11,244 nucleotides of DNA. Origin: JANOBJ01 sp031411575 (lineage in GTDB: Bacteria > Pseudomonadota > Gammaproteobacteria > Burkholderiales > Burkholderiaceae_C). The stretch is from the NCBI GenBank assembly GCA_031411575.1, contig JANOBJ010000395.1, forward strand, positions 1 through 11,244. The letters are read 5' to 3'. A program made the translations under genes and the position numbers. The notes beneath the pieces are model-generated. The model saw only the letters and a program-made list of their open reading frames with translations. It had not been told where the DNA came from and did no database searches. Shown here one piece after another: positions 1-5,971 of the stretch. Within the stretch, counting starts at the first letter, position 1. Every line of letters begins with the position of its first letter.

Positions 1-65
1 CCGGAATACGCTCCAGCACAAAATTTATAGTGAAAAGCGCCCCTTGTCCGCACCCCATGGTCATA

Positions 66-90
66 GTTTGCTATAAATATTATAGCAAAC
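66..90. repeat. AT-rich perfect palindrome downstream of the LON-domain gene
   Basis: Two 11-base arms (GTTTGCTATAA and its exact reverse complement) flank a 3-base centre. The element lies 12 bases past the stop of the LON-domain gene. It is far more AT-rich than its surroundings and has a GCTA...TAGC core. It has no T tract, so it is a poor intrinsic terminator. It resembles the AT-rich core inside trpF (4805-4821), which suggests a repeat family, but a genome-wide count is needed to show that. Confidence 0.6.
79..87 (-). promoter_or_regulatory. Possible extended -10 element inside the palindrome
   Basis: Read on the minus strand these bases are TGCTATAAT, an exact extended -10 (TGn plus TATAAT). 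No convincing -35 hexamer is seen 16-18 bases upstream. If active it would drive a minus-strand gene beyond the left edge of the window. The match may simply follow from the AT-rich palindrome. Confidence 0.2.
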
Positions 91-101
91 GCCACGCGAA
101 C

Positions 102-740
102 TCAGCTGCTGGATATCCCCGTGCGCGACAGCACATCGCTCACCAGTTCAAGCCTGACCAGCGGGTTGTCCAGTTCCATCAGGCGCTGCTTCAGCGGCAG
201 CGGCAGTGGGAGCAGTTCGCACCAGCGGTTGGCCACCCAGCCGCAGTCGTCAAACCGGTAAGGCTCGGCCAGCGGCAGCGCCTCGTTGTCGGGAAGGCGC
301 ATCTTGAGCGACACCACCAGCCGCTCCAGCGCGCGCGCCGTTTCCACCAGATCGTCGGGCACCGGCACCACCATGTCGTCGTTCAGGCGCTCCACATCCG
401 CGACCCACAGCCCGTGCTTGAGGCGCTGGCTTGAACTCACCCGAAAGCGCTGCGCCGCGTTGCAGCGCACGACCATCAGGCCTGGCTGCGGGTTCTCCAG
501 CGAGACGATGGTGGCCAGCGTGCCCACCGCGCTGAAGGCTTCCTGCGCAGCGCCCGCTTGCCGCACCTCGGACCCTTGCGTCAGCGCCACCACGCCAAAC
601 GGCGCGCCGGCCTTGTGGCACTTCGCAATCATGTCGAGGTAGCGCACCTCGAAGATGCGCAGCGGCAGCAGGCCGCCAGGAAACAGGACCATTCCCAGCG
701 GAAACAGCGGCAGCGAAGACAGGGTGAGGTTGGAGGTCAT
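102..740 (-). CDS. LON substrate-binding (PUA-like) domain protein
   Basis: This 212-residue protein consists of the domain that forms the N-terminal substrate-recognition part of Lon protease, with no ATPase or protease part. Residues 10-37 carry the diagnostic start of the family, LPLFPLG followed by LFPG, LPLRIFE and RYLDM. A C-terminal helical part ends near DNPLVRLELVSDVL (191-204). Stand-alone proteins of this kind (peptidase S16, Lon N-terminal-like) are common in proteobacteria and their substrate is generally unknown. I chose the ATG at 740 because AAGGA lies 10 bases upstream (751-755). An ATG at 767 would add nine residues but has a weaker site. The gene diverges from the YggT gene, with 52 bases between starts. 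It is cytoplasmic by appearance, with no signal peptide. The family call is firm; the function is not known. Confidence 0.85.
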   Translation of the reverse strand: MTSNLTLSSLPLFPLGMVLFPGGLLPLRIFEVRYLDMIAKCHKAGAPFGVVALTQGSEVRQAGAAQEAFSAVGTLATIVSLENPQPGLMVVRCNAAQRFRVSSSQRLKHGLWVADVERLNDDMVVPVPDDLVETARALERLVVSLKMRLPDNEALPLAEPYRFDDCGWVANRWCELLPLPLPLKQRLMELDNPLVRLELVSDVLSRTGISSS

Positions 741-792
741 CGGCACATCGTCCTTCGCCGCTATCATCCCATGACCTGATTGACCCGTATTC

Positions 793-1341
793 ATGCTGTA
801 CCAAATCATTGCCTTCCTGCTCGATGTCGTCACCGGCCTGCTGGGCGGGGCTTGCCTGCTGCGCCTGTACATGCAGCACCAGCGGGTGCCGTTTGGCAAC
901 CCGGTGGGGCGGCTGGTGTTTGCGCTGACCGACTGGCTGGTGCTGCCGCTGCGCCGCCTGCTGCCCGCCGTTGGCCGCTGGGACGCGGCGAGCCTGCTGG
1001 GCGCCTACTTGCTGGAACTGGCCCAGTTCGGCCTGCTCTGGCTGATCGCGGGTGCCGGTGCCAGTCTGGCGGTGTTGCCGGTCATGGCGGTGTTTGGTTT
1101 GCTGAGACTGGCGATCTCCGGCGTGATGGCCATGTTGATCGTCTACGCGGTGCTGTCGTGGGTGCAATCCGATTCGCCCTTGTCGGGCGTGCTGGAGCGC
1201 CTGTGCGACCCACTGTTGCGCCCGGTGCGTCGCGTGTTGCCGCTGGTAGGCGGTATCGATTTGTCGCCACTGGCACTGCTGGTGGTGCTGCAAATCGCCG
1301 CCATGCTGCTCAGCGCGGCGCAAGCCGCCTTGCTGCGCTGA
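793..1341 (+). CDS. yggT: YggT-family integral membrane protein
   Basis: This 182-residue, very hydrophobic protein contains two YggT repeats. The first has the pattern NPVGRLVFALTDWLVLPLRR (residues 36-55) and the second SPLSGVLERLCDPLLRPVRR (128-147). In each, a turn and amphipathic stretch ending in PLRR or PVRR-x-LP is followed by a long hydrophobic segment (66-104, 155-180). Further membrane segments are at about 3-24 and 106-124. The family is widespread, often lies near proC in proteobacteria, and is related to the plastid CCB3/YlmG proteins. Its biochemical role is not settled, although membrane-protein or ion-homeostasis roles have been proposed. It is the only plus-strand gene here and stops nine bases before the accD stop, convergently. 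No clear Shine-Dalgarno sequence precedes the ATG. Length and both repeats look intact. Confidence 0.9.
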   Translation: MLYQIIAFLLDVVTGLLGGACLLRLYMQHQRVPFGNPVGRLVFALTDWLVLPLRRLLPAVGRWDAASLLGAYLLELAQFGLLWLIAGAGASLAVLPVMAVFGLLRLAISGVMAMLIVYAVLSWVQSDSPLSGVLERLCDPLLRPVRRVLPLVGGIDLSPLALLVVLQIAAMLLSAAQAALLR

Positions 1342-1342
1342 G

Positions 1343-1376
1343 GCCAGCCGTCAGGCGACGGCGTCGGCCGGCTGGC
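1343..1376. terminator. Possible shared hairpin between convergent yggT and accD
   Basis: Eight-base perfect arms GCCAGCCG (1343-1350) and CGGCTGGC (1369-1376) enclose an 18-base loop that overlaps the last accD codons. A GC-rich hairpin between convergent genes nine bases apart fits a bidirectional terminator. The lack of a T tract on either side makes this uncertain. Confidence 0.3.
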
Positions 1377-2226
1377 GCAGCAGCATCGCCAGCGTGCTGG
1401 CGACCGATTTGCGCAGGTCGCGCCGGTCGCAGATGAAGTCCACCGCGCCTTTTTGCTGCAGGAATTCCGCGCGCTGAAAGCCCTCGGGCAAGGTCACGCG
1501 AACGGTCGATTCGATCACCCGCGGCCCGGCAAAACCGATCAGCGCCTTCGGCTCGGCGATCACCACATCTCCCACGAACGCAAAGCCTGCGCTCACGCCG
1601 CCCATGGTGGGGTCGGTCAGCACGCTGATGTAGGGCAGGCCCTTCTTTGCCAGGCGCGTCAGCGCAGCGTTGGTCTTGGCCATCTGCATCAGCGACAGCA
1701 GGCCCTCCTGCATGCGCGCCCCGCCGGTGGCGGTGAAGCACAGGAAAGGCACTTTTTGCTCTACCGCGGCTTCCACACCGCGCACAAAGCGCTCGCCCAC
1801 AACGCTGCCCATGCTGCCGCCCATGAACTCGAACTCGAAGCAGGCGACCACCAGGTTGATGCTGTGCACCGCACCGCCCATCACCACCAGCGCATCGGTC
1901 TCGCCGGTGTTTTCCAGCGCTTCCTTGAGCCGCTCGGGGTATTTGCGGCTGTCCTTGAACTTGAGCGCGTCGACCGGAATGACCTCCTGGCCGAGTTCAT
2001 AGCGGCCCTCGGCATCCAGGAACGCATCGAGGCGTGCACGCGCACCAATGCGGTGGTGGTGGCTGCAACTCGGGCAGACGTTCTGGTTTTGCTCCAGGTC
2101 GGTCTTGTAGAGCACGGTTTCGCAGCTGGGGCACTTGATCCACAGGCCTTCGGGCACGCTGCGGCGCTCGGCCGAGTCGCTTTTCTGCTGGATCTTCGGG
2201 GGAAGCAGTTTCTCAAGCCAGGACAT
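1351..2226 (-). CDS. accD: Acetyl-CoA carboxylase carboxyltransferase subunit beta
   Basis: With AccA, this subunit forms the carboxyltransferase that moves CO2 from biotin on AccB to acetyl-CoA, giving malonyl-CoA, the first committed step of fatty-acid synthesis in the cytoplasm. The 291 residues match the usual length. A four-cysteine zinc ribbon is visible as CPSC (32-35) and CPSC (51-54). The crotonase-like core shows GGSMGSVVGE (136-145), ATGGARMQEG (166-175), DPTMGGVSA (205-213) and GFAGPRVIE (231-239). The ATG at 2226 has a strong GAGGAG eight bases upstream, placed over the trpA stop, so accD looks translationally linked to trpA. In many proteobacteria folC follows accD; here the next gene is the convergent yggT. 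No frameshift or missing motif is seen. Confidence 0.98.
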   Translation of the reverse strand: MSWLEKLLPPKIQQKSDSAERRSVPEGLWIKCPSCETVLYKTDLEQNQNVCPSCSHHHRIGARARLDAFLDAEGRYELGQEVIPVDALKFKDSRKYPERLKEALENTGETDALVVMGGAVHSINLVVACFEFEFMGGSMGSVVGERFVRGVEAAVEQKVPFLCFTATGGARMQEGLLSLMQMAKTNAALTRLAKKGLPYISVLTDPTMGGVSAGFAFVGDVVIAEPKALIGFAGPRVIESTVRVTLPEGFQRAEFLQQKGAVDFICDRRDLRKSVASTLAMLLRQPADAVA

Positions 2227-2234
2227 CTTCGGGG

Positions 2235-2240
2235 CTCCTC
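2235..2240 (-). promoter_or_regulatory. accD ribosome binding site overlapping the trpA stop
   Basis: GAGGAG on the minus strand sits eight bases before the accD ATG and shares bases with the trpA TGA (2239-2241). It fixes the accD start and suggests coupled translation of trpA and accD. Confidence 0.8.
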
Positions 2241-3057
2241 AACGGTGAGGCGAGTCTAGCGCCAAACGGATGCCGCTCAAAAACTCGGCCGCGGACGGGA
2301 CCACCCGTTCGCGCGGCTGGTCTTCTATCAACTGGATGATCTTGCTGCCGATCACCACCGCGTCTGCGACCCGGCCCACCGCCTGTGCCGTCGCGGCATC
2401 GCGGATGCCGAAGCCCACGCCAACCGGCACGCGCACATGTGCGCGAATGCGCGGCAGCATCGCCTCCACCGCGTCCGTATCGAGGTTTCCAGCGCCCGTC
2501 ACACCCTTGAGCGACACGTAGTACACATAGCCACTGGCCACGCGCGCCACCTGCTGCATGCGCTGGTCGGTGCTGGTGGGGGCCAGCAGAAAGATCAGGT
2601 CGATGCCGTTCGAGCGCAGCTTGGCCGCAAACTCCACGCACTCCTCGGGCGGGTAATCGACGATCAGCACGCCGTCCACGCCGGCTGCTGCCGCGTCGCG
2701 AATAAAGCTGTCCGGCCCGTACTTGAGGTTGTAGCGTTCCACCGGGTTGGCATAGCCCATCAACACCACGGGCGTCGTGCTGTTGGTCTGGCGGAAGGCG
2801 CGCACCATGGTCAGCACCTGCACCGTACCAATGCCGAGCGCCAGCGCCTTCTCGCCAGATTTCTGGATGACCGGGCCGTCGGCCGACGGGTCGGAAAACG
2901 GCACACCGAGCTCGATCACATCAGCCCCCGCCGCCGCCATGCCGTGCATCAGCTCGGGCGTGATGTCGACAAACGGAAAGCCGGCGGTGACGTAGGGGAT
3001 CAGCGCCTTGCGGCCCTGCGCCTTCAAGGCCGCGAAGGTGACGGCGATGCGGCTCAT
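2239..3057 (-). CDS. trpA: Tryptophan synthase alpha chain
   Basis: The alpha subunit cleaves indole-3-glycerol phosphate to indole and glyceraldehyde 3-phosphate and channels indole to TrpB in the cytoplasmic alpha2beta2 complex. The 272 residues form one TIM barrel of normal size. The signature ELGVPFSDPSADGPVIQ begins at residue 49 and includes both catalytic acids, Glu49 and Asp60, at the same numbers as in the enteric enzyme. The loop KGVTGAG (near residue 180) and the phosphate-binding GVGFGI are present. The ATG shares bases with the trpB stop (ATGA), and GAGG lies seven bases upstream inside the end of trpB, so the start is well supported. No methylase gene lies between trpB and trpA, unlike in some Burkholderia genomes. 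Confidence 0.98.
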   Translation of the reverse strand: MSRIAVTFAALKAQGRKALIPYVTAGFPFVDITPELMHGMAAAGADVIELGVPFSDPSADGPVIQKSGEKALALGIGTVQVLTMVRAFRQTNSTTPVVLMGYANPVERYNLKYGPDSFIRDAAAAGVDGVLIVDYPPEECVEFAAKLRSNGIDLIFLLAPTSTDQRMQQVARVASGYVYYVSLKGVTGAGNLDTDAVEAMLPRIRAHVRVPVGVGFGIRDAATAQAVGRVADAVVIGSKIIQLIEDQPRERVVPSAAEFLSGIRLALDSPHR

Positions 3058-4322
3058 CTCCTGACCTCGATCACGGCTTCACCGCCCTTGACCGACTGGC
3101 CGCGGCACGACGGGCGGCAGTAGAAGTCGGCGTTCGACAGATCGGCGACAGTGCCGATGTCCTTGTCGCCACGGCCCGACAGGTTGACCAGGATGGCCTG
3201 GTCGGCGCGCATGGTTTTCGCGAGTTTCATGGCGTAGGCAATCGCATGGCTCGATTCCAGCGCCGGGATGATGCCCTCGGTGCGGCACAGGTAGTGAAAC
3301 CCCGCCAGCGCCTCGGTGTCGGTGATGCCCACGTACTCGGCTCGGCCGATGTCTTTCAGAAAGGCGTGCTCGGGCCCGACGCCGGGATAGTCGAGCCCGG
3401 CGCTGACGCTGTGGGTTTCGGTGATCTGGCCGTTGTCGTCCTGCAGGATGTAGGTGCGGTTGCCGTGCAGCACGCCCGGGCTGCCGCGCTGCAGCGAGGC
3501 TGAATGCTTGCCGCTGTCAAGGCCTTCACCAGCCGCCTCCACGCCAATCAGGCGCGTGTTCTCATAGCCGATGTAGGGGTGAAAGATACCCATGGCATTG
3601 CTACCGCCACCCACGCAGGCCACCACTGCATCCGGCTGCTGGCCGTTGTGCATCTGCGGCATCTGTTCGATGCATTCGGTGCCGATCACACTCTGGAAGT
3701 CGCGCACCATCATTGGGTAGGGGTGCGGCCCGGCCACGGTGCCGATGATGTAGAAGGTGTTCTCCACGTTCGTCACCCAGTCGCGCATGGCCTCGTTGAG
3801 CGCGTCCTTCAGGGTTTTGCTGCCCGACTCGACGGGCACCACCGTGGCGCCCAGCAGCTTCATGCGGTAGACATTGGGGCTCTGGCGCTTCACGTCCTCG
3901 CTGCCCATGTAGACCACGCATTCCAGGCCATAGCGTGCGCAGATGGTGGCGGTGGCCACGCCATGCTGGCCGGCGCCGGTTTCGGCAATCACGCGCGGCT
4001 TGCCCATGCGCCGGGCGAGCATGGCCTGGCCGATGGTGTTGTTGACCTTGTGGGCGCCGGTGTGGTTCAGGTCTTCGCGCTTGAGGTAGATCTGCGCACC
4101 GCCCTGCTCGCGGCTCATGCGCGCGGCATGGTAGATGGGCGAAGGGCGACCGACGAAGTGCTTGAGTTCGTAGTTGAACTCGGCCAGAAACGCCGGGTCG
4201 TGCTGGTACTTCGCGTAGGCGTCTTTCAGCTCGTTGATCGCGTGCGTGAGCGTTTCGCTCACAAAACTGCCGCCGTAAATTCCGAAATGGCCTGTCGGGT
4301 CAGGTTGTTGGTAGGGGAACAT
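3054..4322 (-). CDS. trpB: Tryptophan synthase beta chain
   Basis: TrpB condenses indole with L-serine to make tryptophan, using pyridoxal phosphate. The 422 residues contain HTGAHKVNNT with the PLP-binding Lys92, the catalytic-region AETGAGQHGVA with Glu114, the phosphate-gripping GGGSN loop (238-242) and SGRGDKD (382-388). I chose the ATG at 4322 (MFPYQQPD) because family homology begins there; the 16 residues available upstream look like read-through of the trpF end. The start lies 23 bases inside trpF, and its Shine-Dalgarno match is weak, so coupling to trpF translation is plausible. The end overlaps trpA (ATGA). After the usual core the protein runs on for about 30 residues, including CRPSC (402-406), longer than the enteric enzyme. 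Confidence 0.98.
   Translation of the reverse strand: MFPYQQPDPTGHFGIYGGSFVSETLTHAINELKDAYAKYQHDPAFLAEFNYELKHFVGRPSPIYHAARMSREQGGAQIYLKREDLNHTGAHKVNNTIGQAMLARRMGKPRVIAETGAGQHGVATATICARYGLECVVYMGSEDVKRQSPNVYRMKLLGATVVPVESGSKTLKDALNEAMRDWVTNVENTFYIIGTVAGPHPYPMMVRDFQSVIGTECIEQMPQMHNGQQPDAVVACVGGGSNAMGIFHPYIGYENTRLIGVEAAGEGLDSGKHSASLQRGSPGVLHGNRTYILQDDNGQITETHSVSAGLDYPGVGPEHAFLKDIGRAEYVGITDTEALAGFHYLCRTEGIIPALESSHAIAYAMKLAKTMRADQAILVNLSGRGDKDIGTVADLSNADFYCRPSCRGQSVKGGEAVIEVRR
3065..3068 (-). promoter_or_regulatory. trpA ribosome binding site within trpB
   Basis: GAGG on the minus strand lies seven bases upstream of the trpA ATG, inside the last trpB codons. It supports the ATGA-overlap start for trpA. 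Confidence 0.65.
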
Positions 4323-5130
4323 GGTTGGAACCTGCAAGTTGTGCGTCTGCCGCGCGCACAGCGGCGACAAACTGATTGATCTTCTGCGCGTCCTTGATTC
4401 CCTTCCGGGTGCCTCCCCCGGGGGCGGAAACCTCGACGCCGGAACTCACATCGACGGCCAGCGATTTACCGCGCGGCCGTACTTGCAGAATGCCATCGGT
4501 CACATTTGCAGGCGTCAATCCACCAGACAAAACGAGGTGAGCGTTGACGTTTAGTGGAATGCGTGACCAATTGAATGTCTTTCCGCCGCCGCCATACCCC
4601 TCGACATGGGCATCGAGCAGGATGGCTTGGGCGTCCGGGTAATCGTTGACGAATTTTACCAAGTCAAACGGTGTGGAACCATCCAGCGGAATGCGCGCCG
4701 CGCGCAGGTAGGGGCTTTTCGCGGCCTGCGCCACCGCACGGCACTCTTCGGGGCTCTCTTCACCATGAAATTGCAGCAATGTCCGCGTCATTTGGTCATT
4801 AATTGCTATTATTTTAGTAGCATTCTCATTGACGAACAGCAAGACCGGGGTGACAAACGGTGGCAACCGGCGCGACAGTTCGGCCGCCCGTGCCGGGCTG
4901 ACATAGCGCGGGCTTTGCTCGTACATCACAAAACCGACTGCGTCGGCCCCCGCCTCGACGGCAGCGTCCACATCCTGCTCGCGCGTGAGCCCGCAGATTT
5001 TGATGCGCGTACGGACGCTCACGAGCGCAGAAGCGGATGATCCGCCGCCGGGCCGTCCCAAGGCGGATTGCGCCCCCTCGGGGGGCAGCGAACCACGCGA
5101 AGCGGGGAGCGTGGGGGCCTTATTGTTCAT
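4300..5130 (-). CDS. trpF: Phosphoribosylanthranilate isomerase, with unusual N-terminal extension
   Basis: TrpF converts N-(5-phosphoribosyl)anthranilate to the carboxyphenylamino-deoxyribulose phosphate in the tryptophan pathway. The barrel begins at RTRIKICGLTR (40-50), with general base Cys46; the general acid is Asp173 in LLDAHV. LSGGL (201-205) and DVSSGVE (227-233) bind phosphate. From the ATG at 5130, which forms an ATGA overlap with the truA stop, the protein has 276 residues, long for the family because about 38 residues precede the core. Those residues (rich in P, G, A and S) are encoded mostly by the repeat-like element at 5033-5119. A GTG at 5022 (VSVRTRIK) would give a normal 240-residue enzyme. 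Neither start has a good Shine-Dalgarno sequence, so the start is open. Asp-rich family spacing near 235-245 appears widened by about five residues (PGGGTRKG). Codons 103-113 are strikingly AT-rich. Confidence 0.93.
   Translation of the reverse strand: MNNKAPTLPASRGSLPPEGAQSALGRPGGGSSASALVSVRTRIKICGLTREQDVDAAVEAGADAVGFVMYEQSPRYVSPARAAELSRRLPPFVTPVLLFVNENATKIIAINDQMTRTLLQFHGEESPEECRAVAQAAKSPYLRAARIPLDGSTPFDLVKFVNDYPDAQAILLDAHVEGYGGGGKTFNWSRIPLNVNAHLVLSGGLTPANVTDGILQVRPRGKSLAVDVSSGVEVSAPGGGTRKGIKDAQKINQFVAAVRAADAQLAGSNHVPLPTT
4791..4830. repeat. AT-rich island with imperfect GCTA palindrome inside trpF
   Basis: These 40 bases contain only 10 G or C (25%), within a strongly GC-rich gene block. 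The core GCTATTATTTTAGTAGC (4805-4821) is an imperfect inverted repeat of seven-base arms with one mismatch. It encodes part of TrpF (around NATKIIAIND) without changing the expected spacing between FVN and LLQFHG. The core resembles the intergenic palindrome at 66-90. It could be a repeat tolerated in the reading frame or simply a locally AT-rich coding stretch. Confidence 0.45.
5033..5119. repeat. Nested-hairpin GC-rich element at the truA/trpF junction, probably a dispersed repeat
   Basis: This stretch is dense in short inverted repeats: GCGGAT/ATCCGC (5033-5045), TCCGCC/GGCGGA (5041-5046 with 5062-5067), GCCCCC/GGGGGC with a three-base loop (5072-5086) and CCACGC/GCGTGG (5093-5098 with 5109-5114). 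The text, with its CCCCCTCGGGGGG centre and GAGCGTGGGGG end, matches from memory a repeat frequent between genes of Comamonadaceae; I could not run a search. Here it lies in frame before the TrpF core and encodes roughly residues 4-33 of the long form. Which end is the original boundary is not visible. Confidence 0.6.
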
Positions 5131-5930
5131 GGTAACCAATCATACGCAGCCGTGCGGTCGGGCAATCCCCACGTCGCGTCATACACCGGCCCGAGGAAGT
5201 ACAGCCCATCGGGCGAGAACGTGGGCGCGGCGGCATCGCGGTTGCGCGCGGCCAGCACCTTGGCCATCCAGCCCGGGGGGTGGTTGCCCTGGCCAATGTA
5301 GACCAGGCAGCCCATGATGTTGCGGATCATGTGGTGCAGGAACGCGCTGGCCTCGAATTCAAAGCGCCAGTACGCCGTGACGCCCTCACCGCGCCGCGAA
5401 ATGGCAATGCGGTTGACCGTCTTGACGGGGGTTTTGGCCTGGCAGGCAGCCGCGCGAAACGAGGAGAAATCGTGTTCGCCCAGCAGCATCGCGGCGGCTT
5501 CGCGCATGGCGTCACCGTCCAGTGGGCGAAACACCCAGCCCACCCGTCCGGCTTCCACGCTCGGCCGCACGGGTGACTCGAGCAGCACGTAGCAATAGCG
5601 CCGGGCGATGGCGCTGGCGCGCGAATGGAACGCATCCGGCACGGGCTGCGCCCACTGAACCGCGATATCGGGTGGCAGATAGGTATTGGTGCCACGTACC
5701 CATGAAAACGGGTCGCGCGTGAGGGGGGTGTCAAAGTGCACGACCTGCATCAGGCCATGCACGCCTGCATCGGTGCGGCCAGCACACAGGGTCGAAACGC
5801 GCTGGGTGGCGAATTGCCCGAGCGCCGCCTCCAGCTTGTCTTGCACCGTACGCCCCGAAGGCTGGCTTTGCCAGCCTTCGTACGCCTGGCCGTTGTAGCT
5901 GATGCCGAGCGCCAACCGCACGCTGGGCAT
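5127..5930 (-). CDS. truA: tRNA pseudouridine(38-40) synthase
   Basis: TruA isomerises uridines 38, 39 and 40 of the anticodon stem-loop of many tRNAs. The 267 residues match the family length. GRTDAGVHG (51-59) contains the catalytic Asp54. FHSRASA (101-107), RRYCY (110-114) with the conserved active-site tyrosine, the long motif AFLHHMIRNIMGCLVYIG (196-213) and APTFSPDGLYF (235-245) are all present, so the enzyme looks active. The ATG at 5930 is the first in frame and starts family homology (LALGISYNGQAYEGWQ), although no clear Shine-Dalgarno sequence is seen. The gene begins 41 bases after fimV with no terminator visible between them, and its TGA overlaps the trpF long-form ATG. Codons 17-25 form a perfect 11-bp hairpin. 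Confidence 0.97.
   Translation of the reverse strand: MPSVRLALGISYNGQAYEGWQSQPSGRTVQDKLEAALGQFATQRVSTLCAGRTDAGVHGLMQVVHFDTPLTRDPFSWVRGTNTYLPPDIAVQWAQPVPDAFHSRASAIARRYCYVLLESPVRPSVEAGRVGWVFRPLDGDAMREAAAMLLGEHDFSSFRAAACQAKTPVKTVNRIAISRRGEGVTAYWRFEFEASAFLHHMIRNIMGCLVYIGQGNHPPGWMAKVLAARNRDAAAPTFSPDGLYFLGPVYDATWGLPDRTAAYDWLP
5856..5880 (-). other. Perfect 11-bp hairpin in early truA codons
   Basis: On the coding strand the arms CGAAGGCTGGC and GCCAGCCTTCG enclose an AAA loop, with no mismatch. It covers truA codons 17-25 (EGWQSQPS), about 50 bases after the start codon. GWQ-x-Q is conserved in TruA, so part of the sequence is fixed by the protein, but the codon choices make the pairing complete. 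It has no T tract, so termination is unlikely. An effect on truA translation or mRNA decay is conceivable. Confidence 0.55.
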
Positions 5931-5971
5931 GGCTCGGGGAGGGCGCGCGTCGCCGCTGCGGTCAGCCGTGC

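Noticed and set aside
1..101. A gene in the left margin
   Set aside because: Open frames here are short, use GTG starts and run antisense into the LON-domain gene; no protein similarity or ribosome site was recognised.
741..899. Longer N-terminus for the LON-domain protein (start at 899)
   Set aside because: The extra residues are antisense of yggT and unlike the family; the ATG at 740 has a ribosome site and starts just before family homology.
250..1323. 357-residue minus-strand open frame running across yggT and the LON-domain gene
   Set aside because: It spans two well-supported genes in different frames, begins within yggT antisense and is dominated by Gln, His and Arg, typical of antisense noise.
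4323..4370. Longer TrpB start at 4370
   Set aside because: The added residues precede the conserved MFPYQQPD start and derive from the trpF end in another frame.
3504..4379. 291-residue plus-strand open frame opposite trpB
   Set aside because: Antisense shadow without domain content; trpB is complete on the other strand.
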